Shown here: in pieces, positions 1 to 9,981 of the stretch
How the letters are laid out: the number at the start of each line of letters is the position of its first letter
Position numbering within the stretch: the first letter of the stretch is position 1
Assembly: GCA_037833965.1 (NCBI GenBank)
Contig: AP031354.1
Span: 6,364,001-6,428,000 of the forward strand
Reading direction: 5' to 3'
Length of the DNA stretch: 64,000 nt
Origin: Marchantia polymorpha subsp. ruderalis
Taxonomy: Eukaryota; Streptophyta; Marchantiopsida; Marchantiales; Marchantiaceae
Notes under the pieces: model-generated
What the model saw: only the letters and a program-made list of their open reading frames with translations
What the model was told of the DNA's origin: nothing
Database searches by the model: none
Program-made: the position numbers and the translations under genes

Positions 1-1736
1 GTTCCTTGGCCTATAGGCCCTACCGCCGAAGGCGCATCTATCGGCGGACTTCCTGCCGATGGTGCGGCCTCCGCACGCTCTCTGCTCGTATCTCCTCGGC
101 TCGAAGGCCCTGGCGCCGAAGGCGCGAATTGCGGCGCGTGGTGCGCCGGAGGGTCTGGCCCCGAGGGCCGGTGTCTCGTAGGCGGTTCTTCCGCCGGTTC
201 CTTCCCCTTCCTACGTTGGAACGGGGGTGATTCTTGCCTGTGCACAGGCGGCACGTGTGGAGGTGTTCTGTTCATAGGCGACCTGTGCACAGGCGAGCGC
301 CTGTGCACAGGCGGACTGCTCCTTCCCACGCGTAAGCGTAGATCCACGTCCACTTGTGTTCGCCGGTCCGCGGAGGCTCGTCCGTCCGCGGAGGTTCGCC
401 TGTGCGCAAACGGAACATCTGTCCGCATCGCACGTGGTAACTCCGGAGGCCCTTGGCCCGTAGGCGGCCTCTCTCCCGACGAGGTTGCAGCGTGGCCCGC
501 TGCTCCTGCGGTCGTCCGCGCTTCCTCTCGCCTCTCTGGCGACGCACTTCCTATCTCCGTCGCAATCGTCGCCGTGTCTGCACTGTCAGCTGGCAACACC
601 AGTCTGCGTGCCTTCTGCTTCGGCCGGCTGTATGGCTCGCACAGCGGCCGCGGTCGAATGGGAGCAGAGGGTTCTTGATGCTGCTCCTCTTCGGACTCTT
701 CCCTCCATCGCCGCTTCCGCGGCACTCGCGCTGCAGGAGTGTGTCGTCCTTCGTCCCTCCGTCTTGATGGGGTAGAAGTCGGTGACTCCTCTGCGTCACT
801 ATCGACCTCGTTCTCCCGCACATACTTCCCGGGATGGTCGATGGACAATGGCGGAAAATGTTCAAGCTCTGCCGCTGTCAAACAATTCCGCTGTCGATAA
901 AAATTGATGAGGAAAGGAGAAAGATGGTTTAGCGTTCCCCCCTTCTCCTCAAACGCGTGCTGTCGCATCACCCTGTGCAGGATGCTCGCCCAGTGAATTG
1001 GAGTTCCCTCGATGACGCACTCCACAAAAGAGACCTGCCACAATGTGATGTAGCAGGCACGGTGCGGCTGCAGTAATTGCATCAGCGCTGCGGACAAAGT
1101 CCGGCGAAATCGATCTTTGTAATCACGGGTCCTGTACCCATTCTTGGTAGACCTCCCGGTCTTGAACAGCTCCACAAATTGCGCCTCTTCTTGCTTGGTC
1201 ACCTTGATGCTCTCGCTGTCGAAAAGGAGATGCCCTGGCATGCCAGCACATCTTCCCAACGCCTGCGCCCAATCTTGGACTGTCCACCGGTCAACATGCG
1301 GACGCAATCCGCGCGAGGGTGGTCCCTGTGGCTCTAGCCACTCGCGCACCATATTCGCGCAGATGTAATTCCATCCCCATAGCAAGAAATCGAGCTTTCT
1401 TGCTATTAAGCGCTCCTCGAAAGCGCGCAGCCCGTTCTGCGGCAGGCGAAGTGGCACCATCCGCAATCTGCTCGGTCTCGTCATTGCGTTCCTGGGGTTC
1501 GCTCGCCCGCTCATTCTACTTCCGCACTGTCCGCGTTTCTTTCTCTCTCGGCAAACTCTAATCGCTCTCAATTCCAAATCACGCGCACTCACTTCTCCCT
1601 CAATCAACAAGAAATCTCCTGTGCGACGACGACGAGAATGGTCCGCAGCCAGCAGATGGATGCGCGCAGCGCGCACAAGAGATTGGAATCGCGAATTCAA
1701 GAATGGGACGCTCTCCGCCGCCCGGTCGAAGGTCAT
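1..1736 (-). CDS. LTR-encoded ORF, subfamily B, C-terminus outside window
   Basis: From ATG at 1736 the minus strand stays open for 578 codons to the left edge. The N-terminal part (about residues 60-330) has the conserved block of this family: a LLWGWNY segment, a DYKDRFRR segment and a GGTLNHLSPFLINFYRQ segment followed by NCLTAAE. A basic RVPRKRRW patch, a SRPKQKARR patch and a long Pro/Ser/Arg-rich tail follow. In that tail the palindromic DNA repeats are read in frame as PVHRR and PSAEG-like units. It is homologous to the 851-aa ORFs at 39667-42222 and 57751-60306 and, farther along, to the broken copy at 9982-11805. No known enzyme motif is visible. A structural or accessory retrotransposon protein is an inference. 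Being open to the edge suggests it may be intact. Confidence 0.7.
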   Translation of the reverse strand, partial: MTFDRAAESVPFLNSRFQSLVRAARIHLLAADHSRRRRTGDFLLIEGEVSARDLELRAIRVCRERKKRGQCGSRMSGRANPRNAMTRPSRLRMVPLRLPQNGLRAFEERLIARKLDFLLWGWNYICANMVREWLEPQGPPSRGLRPHVDRWTVQDWAQALGRCAGMPGHLLFDSESIKVTKQEEAQFVELFKTGRSTKNGYRTRDYKDRFRRTLSAALMQLLQPHRACYITLWQVSFVECVIEGTPIHWASILHRVMRQHAFEEKGGTLNHLSPFLINFYRQRNCLTAAELEHFPPLSIDHPGKYVRENEVDSDAEESPTSTPSRRRDEGRHTPAARVPRKRRWREESEEEQHQEPSAPIRPRPLCEPYSRPKQKARRLVLPADSADTATIATEIGSASPERREEARTTAGAAGHAATSSGERPPTGQGPPELPRAMRTDVPFAHRRTSADGRASADRRTQVDVDLRLRVGRSSPPVHRRSPVHRSPMNRTPPHVPPVHRQESPPFQRRKGKEPAEEPPTRHRPSGPDPPAHHAPQFAPSAPGPSSRGDTSRERAEAAPSAGSPPIDAPSAVGPIGQG

Positions 1737-2982
1737 GGTCGTCTCTTGGTCGTGAAGAACGTCTCACTTGATGGCCGCGCCGGCTGTACGCTGGAACGGT
1801 CTTCGCTCTCACGCGCGGCTTCACGCTCCGCCGTCGTCGATTAAACTCTCACGCTCGAATTGGCGGATTTGAACTCCGCGAGCGTGTCACCCTGCGGACA
1901 TGGGGGCGTAGCGCCGAAGGCGAGTTTTCCGCCTTGCGCGGTACACTTGTTCGTACCGCCCTTCGGCCAATCTCCTTCTGCCTTGACGCGTGCGTCCGCA
2001 TGTCGGACAAAAATTCAACTCCTGCCTGTGCGCAGGCAGGGACCTCGGCGGATTCTTCGCCGGTGCGGAACTTGAACATTCTCCTGTGCACAGGCGTTCT
2101 CCTGTGCACAGGCGAACTCCGTCCGCGGCGCTGCCCTGGCGCGGAAGGCGTTGACCGTGGTCAGCCGTCTCCGTCCAGTCTGTCCGTTCCTTGTCTCTCC
2201 GTCGGCGCTTCCGCCGCCGCAACTCCGTCCGTCCAAGAGCGCATCCACCCGTGCCGTCCGCACGGTCCGTACCTATTGGATTACTCTGGCGGCTCTTCCG
2301 ACGTACGCTGCGCTGCGCTGGCGCGGAAGGCGCCGTACACTTTCTACCTCACAAGGCGCATTTCTAGGGCCCAAGGCGGATTTCCCGCCGACGCCGAAGT
2401 GCCTGTGCACAGGCGAACGCCTGTGCGTAGGCGGACTCCGCGCCTTTCCTAACCCTACTTCGCCTGTGCACAGGCGAACGCCTTCGTCCGCGCATAGGAC
2501 AAAACTTGAATCCCCCTTCCGCGTAGGCGGAATTCGCGCCGGTGGCGAACTCCTTCCGCCGTAGGCGACCGCCTCCGTTTCTTCCAGTAGCGATAACTCC
2601 CTAAGTCCTCGTCCGTTCCAAGCGTTCTTGGGCTCGTTAGAATCAGCGCGTCGAGCTCTTTCCAACGGGACCCTAACTTGGTCAAGGCGCCCGAGGGTTT
2701 ACCTAATTACGGGGGTTTCCCTACAGCCGCGGACGCAACCTCCGAAGGCGGATTTTGCGCCTTGCGCTGTAGAGATCCTAACTGCGGAGCTCGCAGGGAG
2801 GGTGGTGCCTGTGCGTGCTGCGGCACCCCAAATCCCAGATTCTACAAGATCCCTCGAGAATTCCCGCGATCTTCCGGATTCACTCTGTTTTGATGTACCG
2901 AAGGCTATTTACAATGCTGCCAGGGTACAGTTTTCCAAAAATGTTTTAATTTCCTCAAAATTGCCAAAAGTGGGGTACCACA
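1..2982 (-). mobile_element. LTR copy, subfamily B (left end outside window)
   Basis: Read on the minus strand, this LTR starts at 2982 with TGTGGTACCCCACTTTTGG and runs off the left edge. The terminus matches the TGTGGTAAC start of the other LTRs in the window. It contains a 5' leader (2982-1737) and then a long ORF (1736 to beyond 1). The interior is GC-rich and full of short palindromes such as CGCCTGTGCACAGGCG and GCCGAAGGC. Positions 980-2982 are repeated as 2983-4985. Calling it an LTR rests on homology with the better-delimited copies at 38709-43578 and 56791-61634. Confidence 0.75.
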
Positions 2983-3739
2983 GGATGCTCGCCCAGTGAA
3001 TTGGAGTTCCCTCGATGACGCACTCCACAAAAGAGACCTGCCACAATGTGATGTAGCAGGCGCGGTGTGGCTGCAGTAATTGCATCAGCGCCGCGGACAA
3101 AGTCCGGCGAAATCGATCCTTGTAATCACGGGTCCTGTACCCATTCTTGGTAGACCTCCCGGTCTTGAACAGCTCCACAAATTGCGCCTCTTCCTGCTTG
3201 GTCACCTTGATGCTCTCACTGTCGAAATGGAGATGCCCTGGCATGCCGGCACATCTTCCCAATGCCTGCGCCCAATCTTGGACTATCCACCGATCAACAT
3301 GCGGACGCAATCCGCGCGAGGGTGGTCCCTGTGGCTCTAGCCACTCGCGCACCATATTCGCACAAATGTAGTTCCATCCCCATAGCAAGAAATCGAGCTT
3401 TCTTGCTATTAAGCGCTCCTCGAAAGCGCGCAGCCCGTTCTTTGGTAGGCGAAGTGGCACCATCCGCAATCTGCCCGGTCTCGTCATTGCGTTCCTGGAG
3501 TTTGCTCGCCCGCTCATTCTATTTCCGCACCGCCCGAGCTCCTTTCTCTCTCGGCAAACTCTAATCGCCCTCAATTCCAAATCCCGCGCACTCACTTCTC
3601 CCTCAATCACCAAGAAATCCCCTGTGCGGCGACGTCGAGAATGTTTAGCAGCCAGCAGATGGACGCGCGCAGCGCGCACAAGAGATTGGAATCGCGAATT
3701 CAAGAATGGGACGCTCTCCGCCGCCCGGTCGAAGGTCAT
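2909..3739 (-). pseudogene. LTR-encoded ORF, N-terminal piece with chimeric tail
   Basis: The ORF starts MTFDRAAESVPFLNS and carries the family's N-terminal domain (WGWNYICANMVREWL, DYKDRFRR, WQVSFVECVIEGTPIHWAS). At the LTR-LTR junction near 2983 it runs out of its own sequence into the noncoding start of the neighbouring LTR. It therefore ends with about 25 unrelated residues after the IHWASIL segment. The copy at 1-1736 shows what should follow (a segment leading to GGTLNHLSP). It is a truncated 276-codon remnant, unlikely to be functional. Confidence 0.75.
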
Positions 3740-4985
3740 GGTCGGCTCTTGCTCGTGGAGGACGTCTCACTTGATGGCCGCGCCGGCTCTACGCTGGAAC
3801 GGTCTCCGCTCTCACGCGCGGCTTCACGCTCCGCCGTCGCCGATTAAACTCTCACGCTCGAATTGGCGGATTTGAACTCCGCGAGCGTATTACCCCGCGG
3901 ACATGGGAGCGCAGCGCCGAAGGCGAGTTTTCCGCCTTGCGCGGTACACTTGTTCGTACCGCCCCTCGGCCAATCCCCTTCTGCCTCGACGCGTGTGTCC
4001 GCATGTCGGACAAAAGTTCAACTCCTGCCTGTGCGCAGGCAGACTCCTCGGCGGATTCTCCGCCGGCGCGGAACTTCATCCTCCTGTGCACAGGCGCTCG
4101 CCTGTGCGCAGGCGAATTCCGTCCGCGGCGTCGCGCTGGCGCGGAAGGCGTTGACCGTGGTCAGCCGTCTCCGTCCAGACTGTCCGTTCCTTGTCTCTTC
4201 GTCGGCGCTTCCGCCGCCGCACTCCGTCCGTCCAAGAGCGCATCCACCCGTCCCGTCCGCATGGTCCGTACGGATTTGGTTACTCTGGCGGCTCCTTGCT
4301 CGTCCGCGGCGCCGCGCTGGCGCAGAAGGCGCCGTACACTTTCTACCTCACAAGGCGCATTTCTAGGGCCCAAGGCGGATTTTCCGCCGACGCCGAAGCG
4401 CCTGTGCACAGGCGAACGCCTGTGCGTAGGCGGACTTCGCGCCTCCCCAAACCCTACTTCGCCTGTGCACAGGCGAACTTCCGTCGTCCGCGCATAGGAC
4501 AAAACTTGATTCCCCCTTCCGCGTAGGCGGAATTCCCGCCGGTGGCGAACTCCTTCCGCCGAAGGCGAACGTCTACGTATCTTCCAATAGTGATAACTCC
4601 CTAAGTCCTCATCCGTTCCAAGCGTTCTTGGACTCGTTGAAATCAGTGCGTCGAGCTCTTTCCAACGAGACCCTAACTCGGTCAAGGCGCCCGAGGGTTG
4701 ACCTAATTATGAAGGATTTCCCTACCGCCGCGGACGCAACCTCCGAAGGCGGGTTTTGCGCCTTGCGTCGCAGGGATCCTAACTGCAGAGCTCGCAGGGA
4801 GGGTGGTGCCCATCCTTACTGCTGCACCCCAAATCCTAGATTCTACAAGATCCCTCGAGAATCCCCGCGATCTTCCGGATTCACTCTGTTTTGATGTACC
4901 GAAGGCTATTTACAATGCTGCCAGGGTATAGTTTTTTCCAAAAATGTTTTAATTTCCTCAAAATTACCAAAAGTGGGGTACCACA
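2983..4985 (-). mobile_element. Truncated LTR copy, subfamily B, tandem to the previous one
   Basis: This segment repeats 980-2982 with scattered substitutions. On the minus strand it begins at 4985 with TGTGGTACCCC and stops inside the ORF at a GCATCC sequence. The next base pairs are the TGTGGTACCCC start of the left copy. The left copy continues GCATCCTGCACAGGG at the matching place (about position 980), so the junction shares only CATCCTG. A nested insertion followed by loss, or unequal recombination between LTRs, would explain it. No TSD was found. Confidence 0.75.
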
Positions 4986-5625
4986 AAACACCAAAAATAT
5001 TATCTAAGCCTAGTTCGGCCGGCACCATTGGCGGAGATAACCCCATTGACTTGGAACCGAACTTTGTGCTTACAGTTCTATTAGATATACCTTCCGCAGA
5101 TTCCCTCCGTAACTTAGAACAGACCGCCCGACAATCGTCGGCAGACGCATCTATGGCGGACGGACAAGCCAATGCGCGAATGACGTTCTCCAGCCCTTTA
5201 CCAAACATTCCTATCCGAAGTATAAAGGGAGCGGGGATGACGATGATGCTGATTTCTACATCAAGCTGTTCGAATCAGCGTCTATCACTAACCGCGAGAT
5301 CAGCGATGATGACAGACTACGGATTTTTCCTAGTCTGCTGCGGAAGAAGGCGCGCAGTTGGTATAATCACGAGAGCACCGACCCAACTGGTTTGCTAACG
5401 TGGGCTTGTAATAACCCACCAAAGGCTAAAACTGCAGTATGGTGGTAAAAAGATCGAACCCACAGGGACAAAGGCAACACACAGAGTAAAAAGTGTCACG
5501 TTTAACAGACTTTTGTAGAGTTTGAATTCTCAGGCGACTGTCACTCCCAGAAATACTGCACTGCTCGACTCGGAGGCTCGACTCGGAGGATGCTCGGAGG
5601 ATGCACAGTACAGCGTAGTCACTCA

Positions 5626-5653
5626 ACACACACACACACACACACACACACAC
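5626..5653. repeat. (CA)14 microsatellite within LTR
   Basis: An uninterrupted CA run. Shorter CA runs recur at the matching place in every LTR copy (about 8696, 9184, 12855, 16925, 38946, 44468 and 57026). It is therefore a conserved LTR component of variable length, not an independent locus. Confidence 0.9.
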
Positions 5654-6982
5654 CTGAAACTGGCAAAAGCACAACTCGGAGGTCGGTCAGGACCTCCGCT
5701 TCGGATTTCAGGGGGGAAAGTGTCTCAAAAGTTCACTCAGAGGTTCTGCAGGTAGTGACTCCCACTTCGGCTTTTACTGCCCTTCCGCCAGGAACTAGCG
5801 TAGGGAACCCGGACTGGACTTCCCACTTCGAAACGAAGCCCCTTCATACGCCGTGGACGTCACCCTTGACTCACACCCAACGCAGGGGGTACAGGCCCGA
5901 CTGAGAACTTAACTGAGACACAATCCAGTAACACACACACACAACCTGAATTGCAAACCAAGGCTTACACGAAGTAATAAAACTTCACTTTGGCATTCAG
6001 GGGGAACTTCCCGTAGGAGTACAATCAGGATATGTCACTCGAAGGAGTAAGGGGGAACTGTTCAAGTCTCTAACTCGCAGCCGGCTCTGAGCATCAGAAA
6101 TCACCCGCAGGTGCAGATCCGCACTACTCAAGTCTCTAACCGGGTGCTAGCTCTGAACATTCAGCCGAAGGCCTTCAACTACAACATACGGTAACTTCGC
6201 TATGCTGCAGCTTCTCTACGTGGTGCCAAGACCAAAATGCACAAACACGCCAAGAAAGTGAGTTCCTGATCTACACTTCCGAAACTGGAAGAGTCCCAGG
6301 GCAAAACGCCTTGAACTACTTTATACTCTCTAAGGTCCTAACTAACACTACGCTACCCGCTAGGGTGCGAGCCGCAACAGATCCTACACCTGAGGAGTCG
6401 GCGGCTACCTTCCCCTCTAACTTACAACCTAAATCTAACCCTAACCCTAAATCTGAATCCTAAGCCTATTGTACAGAGCCGCCAGCGTCTTTACATCCGA
6501 GATCTGAGGCTGAATATTTGCAGGCATGCGTGGCCGACTGAGATCAACGGCTCCACCAAATTTCAGATCCATCCGACCGTCCATCGCAGAGATATGGACT
6601 CCGCAAGATCTCTGAACCGCATCCGGTTTGCCGACCTCGAGTTCGCCGACTCCGAGTTTGCCGACTTGAAGTTCGCCGATCTCGAGTTCGCCGACCTCAA
6701 GTTCGCCGACTCCGAGTTCTCCGAAGGCGTTGACCGCCGAAGACGCACTTCCGCACCTTTGCCTATTTGTAACAGTCACTCCCGACACCCATAACTCACA
6801 GATCCTTGATCTGTTTCAAGAGTTCTTGGGCTCGTTGGAACGAGCGCGTCGAGCTCTTTCTAACAAGACCCTAACGGAGTCAAACCATTACGAGTTGAAA
6901 GAGTTATGCCGGTTTTATCCTTCGCCGAAGGCACACTGTCGAAGGCTTGTTATCTGTTATCGCCGAAGGCGCCCGCACGATG

Positions 6983-7196
6983 TTTCGCCGACTCCGAGTT
7001 CTCTGACCTCAAGTTTGCCGACTCCAAGTTTGCTGACTTGAAGTTCTTTGACCTCGAGTTCGCCGACCTCAAGTTTGCCGACTCCGAGTTTGCCGACTTG
7101 AAGTTCTTTGACCTCGAGTTCGCCGACCTCAAGTTTGCCAACTCCGAGTTCTCCGACCTCGAGTTCGCCGACCCCGAGTTCTCCGACTTGAAGTTG
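6983..7196. repeat. 15-bp minisatellite (GAGTTCGCCGACCTC type)
   Basis: Tandem 15-bp units alternate between gagTTCGCCGACCTC, aagTTTGCCGACTCC and aagTTCTTTGACCTC variants. A shorter array of the same unit lies at 6626-6720 in the same LTR. Because 15 is a multiple of three and the unit lacks stops, the array is open in several frames on both strands (EFADLKFADSE on plus; a GVGELEV-type repeat on minus). That openness alone is not evidence of a protein. Confidence 0.9.
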
Positions 7197-8496
7197 ACCC
7201 GAAGACGTCCGTCGCGGAAGGCGAACATCCAGGGCGGAAGGTGGATATTCTGCCGACGACGAACTCCTTCCGCCTATCCGTAGGCGTTCTCCTTCGCATC
7301 TTCCGACAATCACAACTCCCTGAGTCCTCATCCGTTCCAGGCGTTCTTGGGCTCGTTAGAACGAGCGCGTCGAGCTCTTTTTAACGAGACCCTAAGTATT
7401 TCAAGACGTTAAGAATTGAGGAAGTTATGAGTGATCTACCCGCCGAAGGTGCTCGAAGCGAGTCCTGCAGCGTGAACCGCCCGTTCCATTCCAAGCGTTC
7501 CACTGTGGCCTAAGCCCAAAACCCCTTGACTGTCCTCGATCCTCTTTTTACTCTGGCTTTGCGTACCGATTACTATTTACAGCTGCTACCACAGTACTTA
7601 CTAATCAAAAATGTTTTAGTTCCGGCGAAAAACAAAAAGTGGGTTACCACAGGGCTCAACTGAAGGAAAAGTTCCTTCAGCGCTTCCGTGAGCTTAGCTA
7701 CGACAGTCGGGTGCTGACAAAGCTGCGTAACCTCCAGCAGGAAAAGAAGGAGAGCCTTCGTGACTACACGGAGAGGTTCCTAGACCTTCTCGACAAAATA
7801 CCGAAAACGGGACTAGGGTCCTCCTTCTCAGTCCAGCAGGCAATGGATTGGTACGTAACCGGTTTAACCAGGGAGATGGAGACTTTCTGCAGACGCGGAA
7901 AGTGCGACACCATCGAGGATGTGATTGCATCGGCGGAAGCTTTCGAGACTTCCACTCTCAACCGAAGAGGGAGAGAGCGACGGGACTCGAAGGAACGAAA
8001 GCCGAAGGGAGGACGGAGAAAGCGCAGAGGGGCTACACCATCGTCGGAAGAACAGTCCTCGGACGAGGGCTGTACCTCATCCGAAGAAGAGGAGACCTCC
8101 TCGTCGGAGGAAGAGAAGAAGAGGAAGAAGCGCAGGGCAGCAAAGAAGAAAGGCCCAAGACGAGCAAATATGGACAGAGCTTCGGGAGACATTGCATCTA
8201 AGGTGGAGACCCTGGTAAAGGACTTCGCCGACTTGAAAGTCCACGTGATGGGCGGTCAAGACCGACGGAAGTCTCCAGGGAGAGTGCGAGCGAATTTGTG
8301 GTGTACTACGTGCGGAGCAGTGGGACATGCTAACACTGAGTGTCTCATCCCCCGTTCGTCGTACCCTGTCAACGCAGTAGAGTGGGCACCACCGTATTAT
8401 GGGAAAAACCCCCAGTACTATAGCGAGGCGAGCGAAGAGGCAGCCTACGCCATCCAGTCGGCCCCAACTACTACCCCGATCCAGCTAGTGCATATA

Positions 8497-8995
8497 TGTA
8501 ATAACCCACTAAAGGCTAAAACTGCAATATAGTGGTAGAAAGGTCGAACCCACAGGGACAGAGGAACACACAGGGTACAAAGTGTCACATTTAACAGACT
8601 ATTGAGGAGTTTGAATTCTCAGCCGACTATCACTCCCAGAAATACTGCAAGCGTTCACTCGGAGCTCACTCGGAGCTCGCACAGTGCAGCGTACAACACA
8701 CACACACATACACACCTGAAACTACAGAAACACAACCCAGAGATAGGTTAGGACCTCTACTCAAGATTTGAGGGGGAAAGTCTCTCGCGAGTACACTCAG
8801 CGAAGCTGCGGGTAGTGACTCCCAACTCCGGCTTTTACAACCCTTCCACTAGCTTTCTGCTAGCGTAGGGAACCCGGTTTGGACTTCCTACTTCGGATCG
8901 AAGTCACTCACACGCGGTGAACAACACTCTCAACTCCCAAAACGCGCAGAGAACACAGGTCCGCACGGAAGGACTCACTGAGAAATGTAATAACC
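8497..8995 (-). mobile_element. LTR 3'-end fragment, subfamily C
   Basis: It begins TGTAATAACCCACTAAAGG and is about 95% alike by eye to 8996-9475. It stops where a second TGTAATAACCC begins at 8996, in the middle of GGACTCACTGAGAAA. It interrupts the gag remnant on its left. This is probably the tail of one LTR into which, or next to which, a related LTR inserted. No TSD partner for the ATATA to its left was found. Confidence 0.7.
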
Positions 8996-9981
8996 CACTA
9001 AAGGCTAAAACTGCAATATAGTGGTAGAAAGGTCGAACCCACAGGGACAGAGGAACACACAGGGTACAAAGTGTCACGTTTAACAAACTATTGAGGAGTT
9101 TGAATTCTCAGGCGACTGTCACTCCCAGAAATACTGCAAGTGTCCACTCGGAGCGCACTCGGAGGTCGCACAGTGCAGCGTACAACACACACACACATAC
9201 ACACCTGAAACTACAGAAACACAACCCAGAGATAGGTTAGGATCTCTACTCAAGATTTGAGGGGGAAAGTCTCTCGCGAGTACACTCAGCGAAGCTGCGG
9301 GTAGTGACTCCCAACTCCGGCTTTTACAACCCTTCCACTAGCTTTCTGCTAGCGTAGGAAACCTGGTTTGGACTGCCTACTTCGGATTGAAGTCACTCAT
9401 ACGCGGTGAACAACACTCTCAACTCACAAAACGCGCAGAGAACACAGGTCCGCACGGAAGGACTCACTGAGAAACATTCCAGTAACACATCATAACAGTC
9501 TTTTGAAGACTTTGGATTCTTAGGCACTTGTCATTCCCAGAAATACTACAGGGGTTACCCAGAAGGCACCTGCTGCAGCGTAACCTGAATTTACAACCAA
9601 GGCTTACACGAAGTAGCAAAACTTCACTTTGGCATTCAGGGGAAAAATCCCGAAGGAGTACAATCAGGAACAATCACTCGAAAGTGTAGGGGCGAAACTA
9701 TTCAAGTATCTAACTCGTCACTGGCTCTGAGCATCGGCAATCACCCGCGGATGTAGATCTGAACTACTCAAGTCTCTAACCAATGTACTAGCTCTGAACA
9801 TTCGGCCGAAGGCTTTCAGCTACATGTAGCTCCTCTTGCGTGGTGACAGAACTAAGGACACAAACACGCAGAGAAAATGAGTTCCTGATCTGCACTTCCG
9901 AAATTGGGAAAGATCCCAAGGTAAGACGCCTTGAACTACTTTATACCTTCTAAGTCCTAACTAACACTACATTGCACTACG

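Larger units (their letters stand above)
5407..7651 (-). mobile_element. Solo LTR, short form (2245 bp), TSD GGGCT
   Basis: The left end is TGTAATAACCCACC and the right end is GTGGGTTACCACA, so the minus-strand LTR reads TGTGGTAACCCAC...TTATTACA. It is flanked by GGGCT on both sides (5402-5406 and 7652-7656), a 5-bp target duplication, and sits inside a gag gene whose reading resumes after it. About 950 bp at the left end match the giant LTR at 38709. The ORF of the giant form is absent, replaced by arrays of a 15-bp repeat (6626-6720 and 6983-7196). A (CA)n run lies at 5626-5653. No internal region or second LTR is present, so it is a solo LTR left by recombination. Confidence 0.9.
5153..8496 (+). 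pseudogene. gag: Ty3/gypsy gag, frameshifted and split by a solo LTR
   Basis: Two plus-strand pieces, about 5153-5406 and 7652-8496, read as one Gag once the solo LTR at 5407-7651 is set aside. The first piece has a possible start (MADGQANARM) and a PKYKG then DADFYIKLFE segment. It needs a frame change near 5215. The second continues QLKEKFLQRFRELSYDSR with a LRDYTERFLDLLDKIP segment. The order fits the retrotransposon Gag domain (capsid-like; binds and packages element RNA). A Ser/Glu-rich and Lys-rich stretch follows, then one zinc knuckle CTTCGAVGHANTEC (CX2CX4HX4C) near 8310-8350. The gene is cut off at 8497 by another LTR fragment, so no protease or pol follows. It is on the strand opposite to the surrounding LTRs and so belongs to a different, older element. 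4986-5152 is non-coding leader of that element. Confidence 0.8.

Noticed and set aside
240..320. CRISPR-like spaced palindromes
   Set aside because: Spacing is irregular, the repeats are short, they are partly read in frame in an ORF, and the DNA is eukaryotic retrotransposon sequence.
6425..6465. Telomere-like CCCTAA repeats (also about 13745, 17725 and 45265)
   Set aside because: Only two or three imperfect units, at the same place in each short LTR; part of the LTR and not a telomere or interstitial telomere array.
6950..7283. Repeat protein EFADLKFADSE or its antisense form
   Set aside because: The 15-bp unit has no stops in several frames of both strands, arrays differ in length and phase between copies, and no start or splice context is shared.
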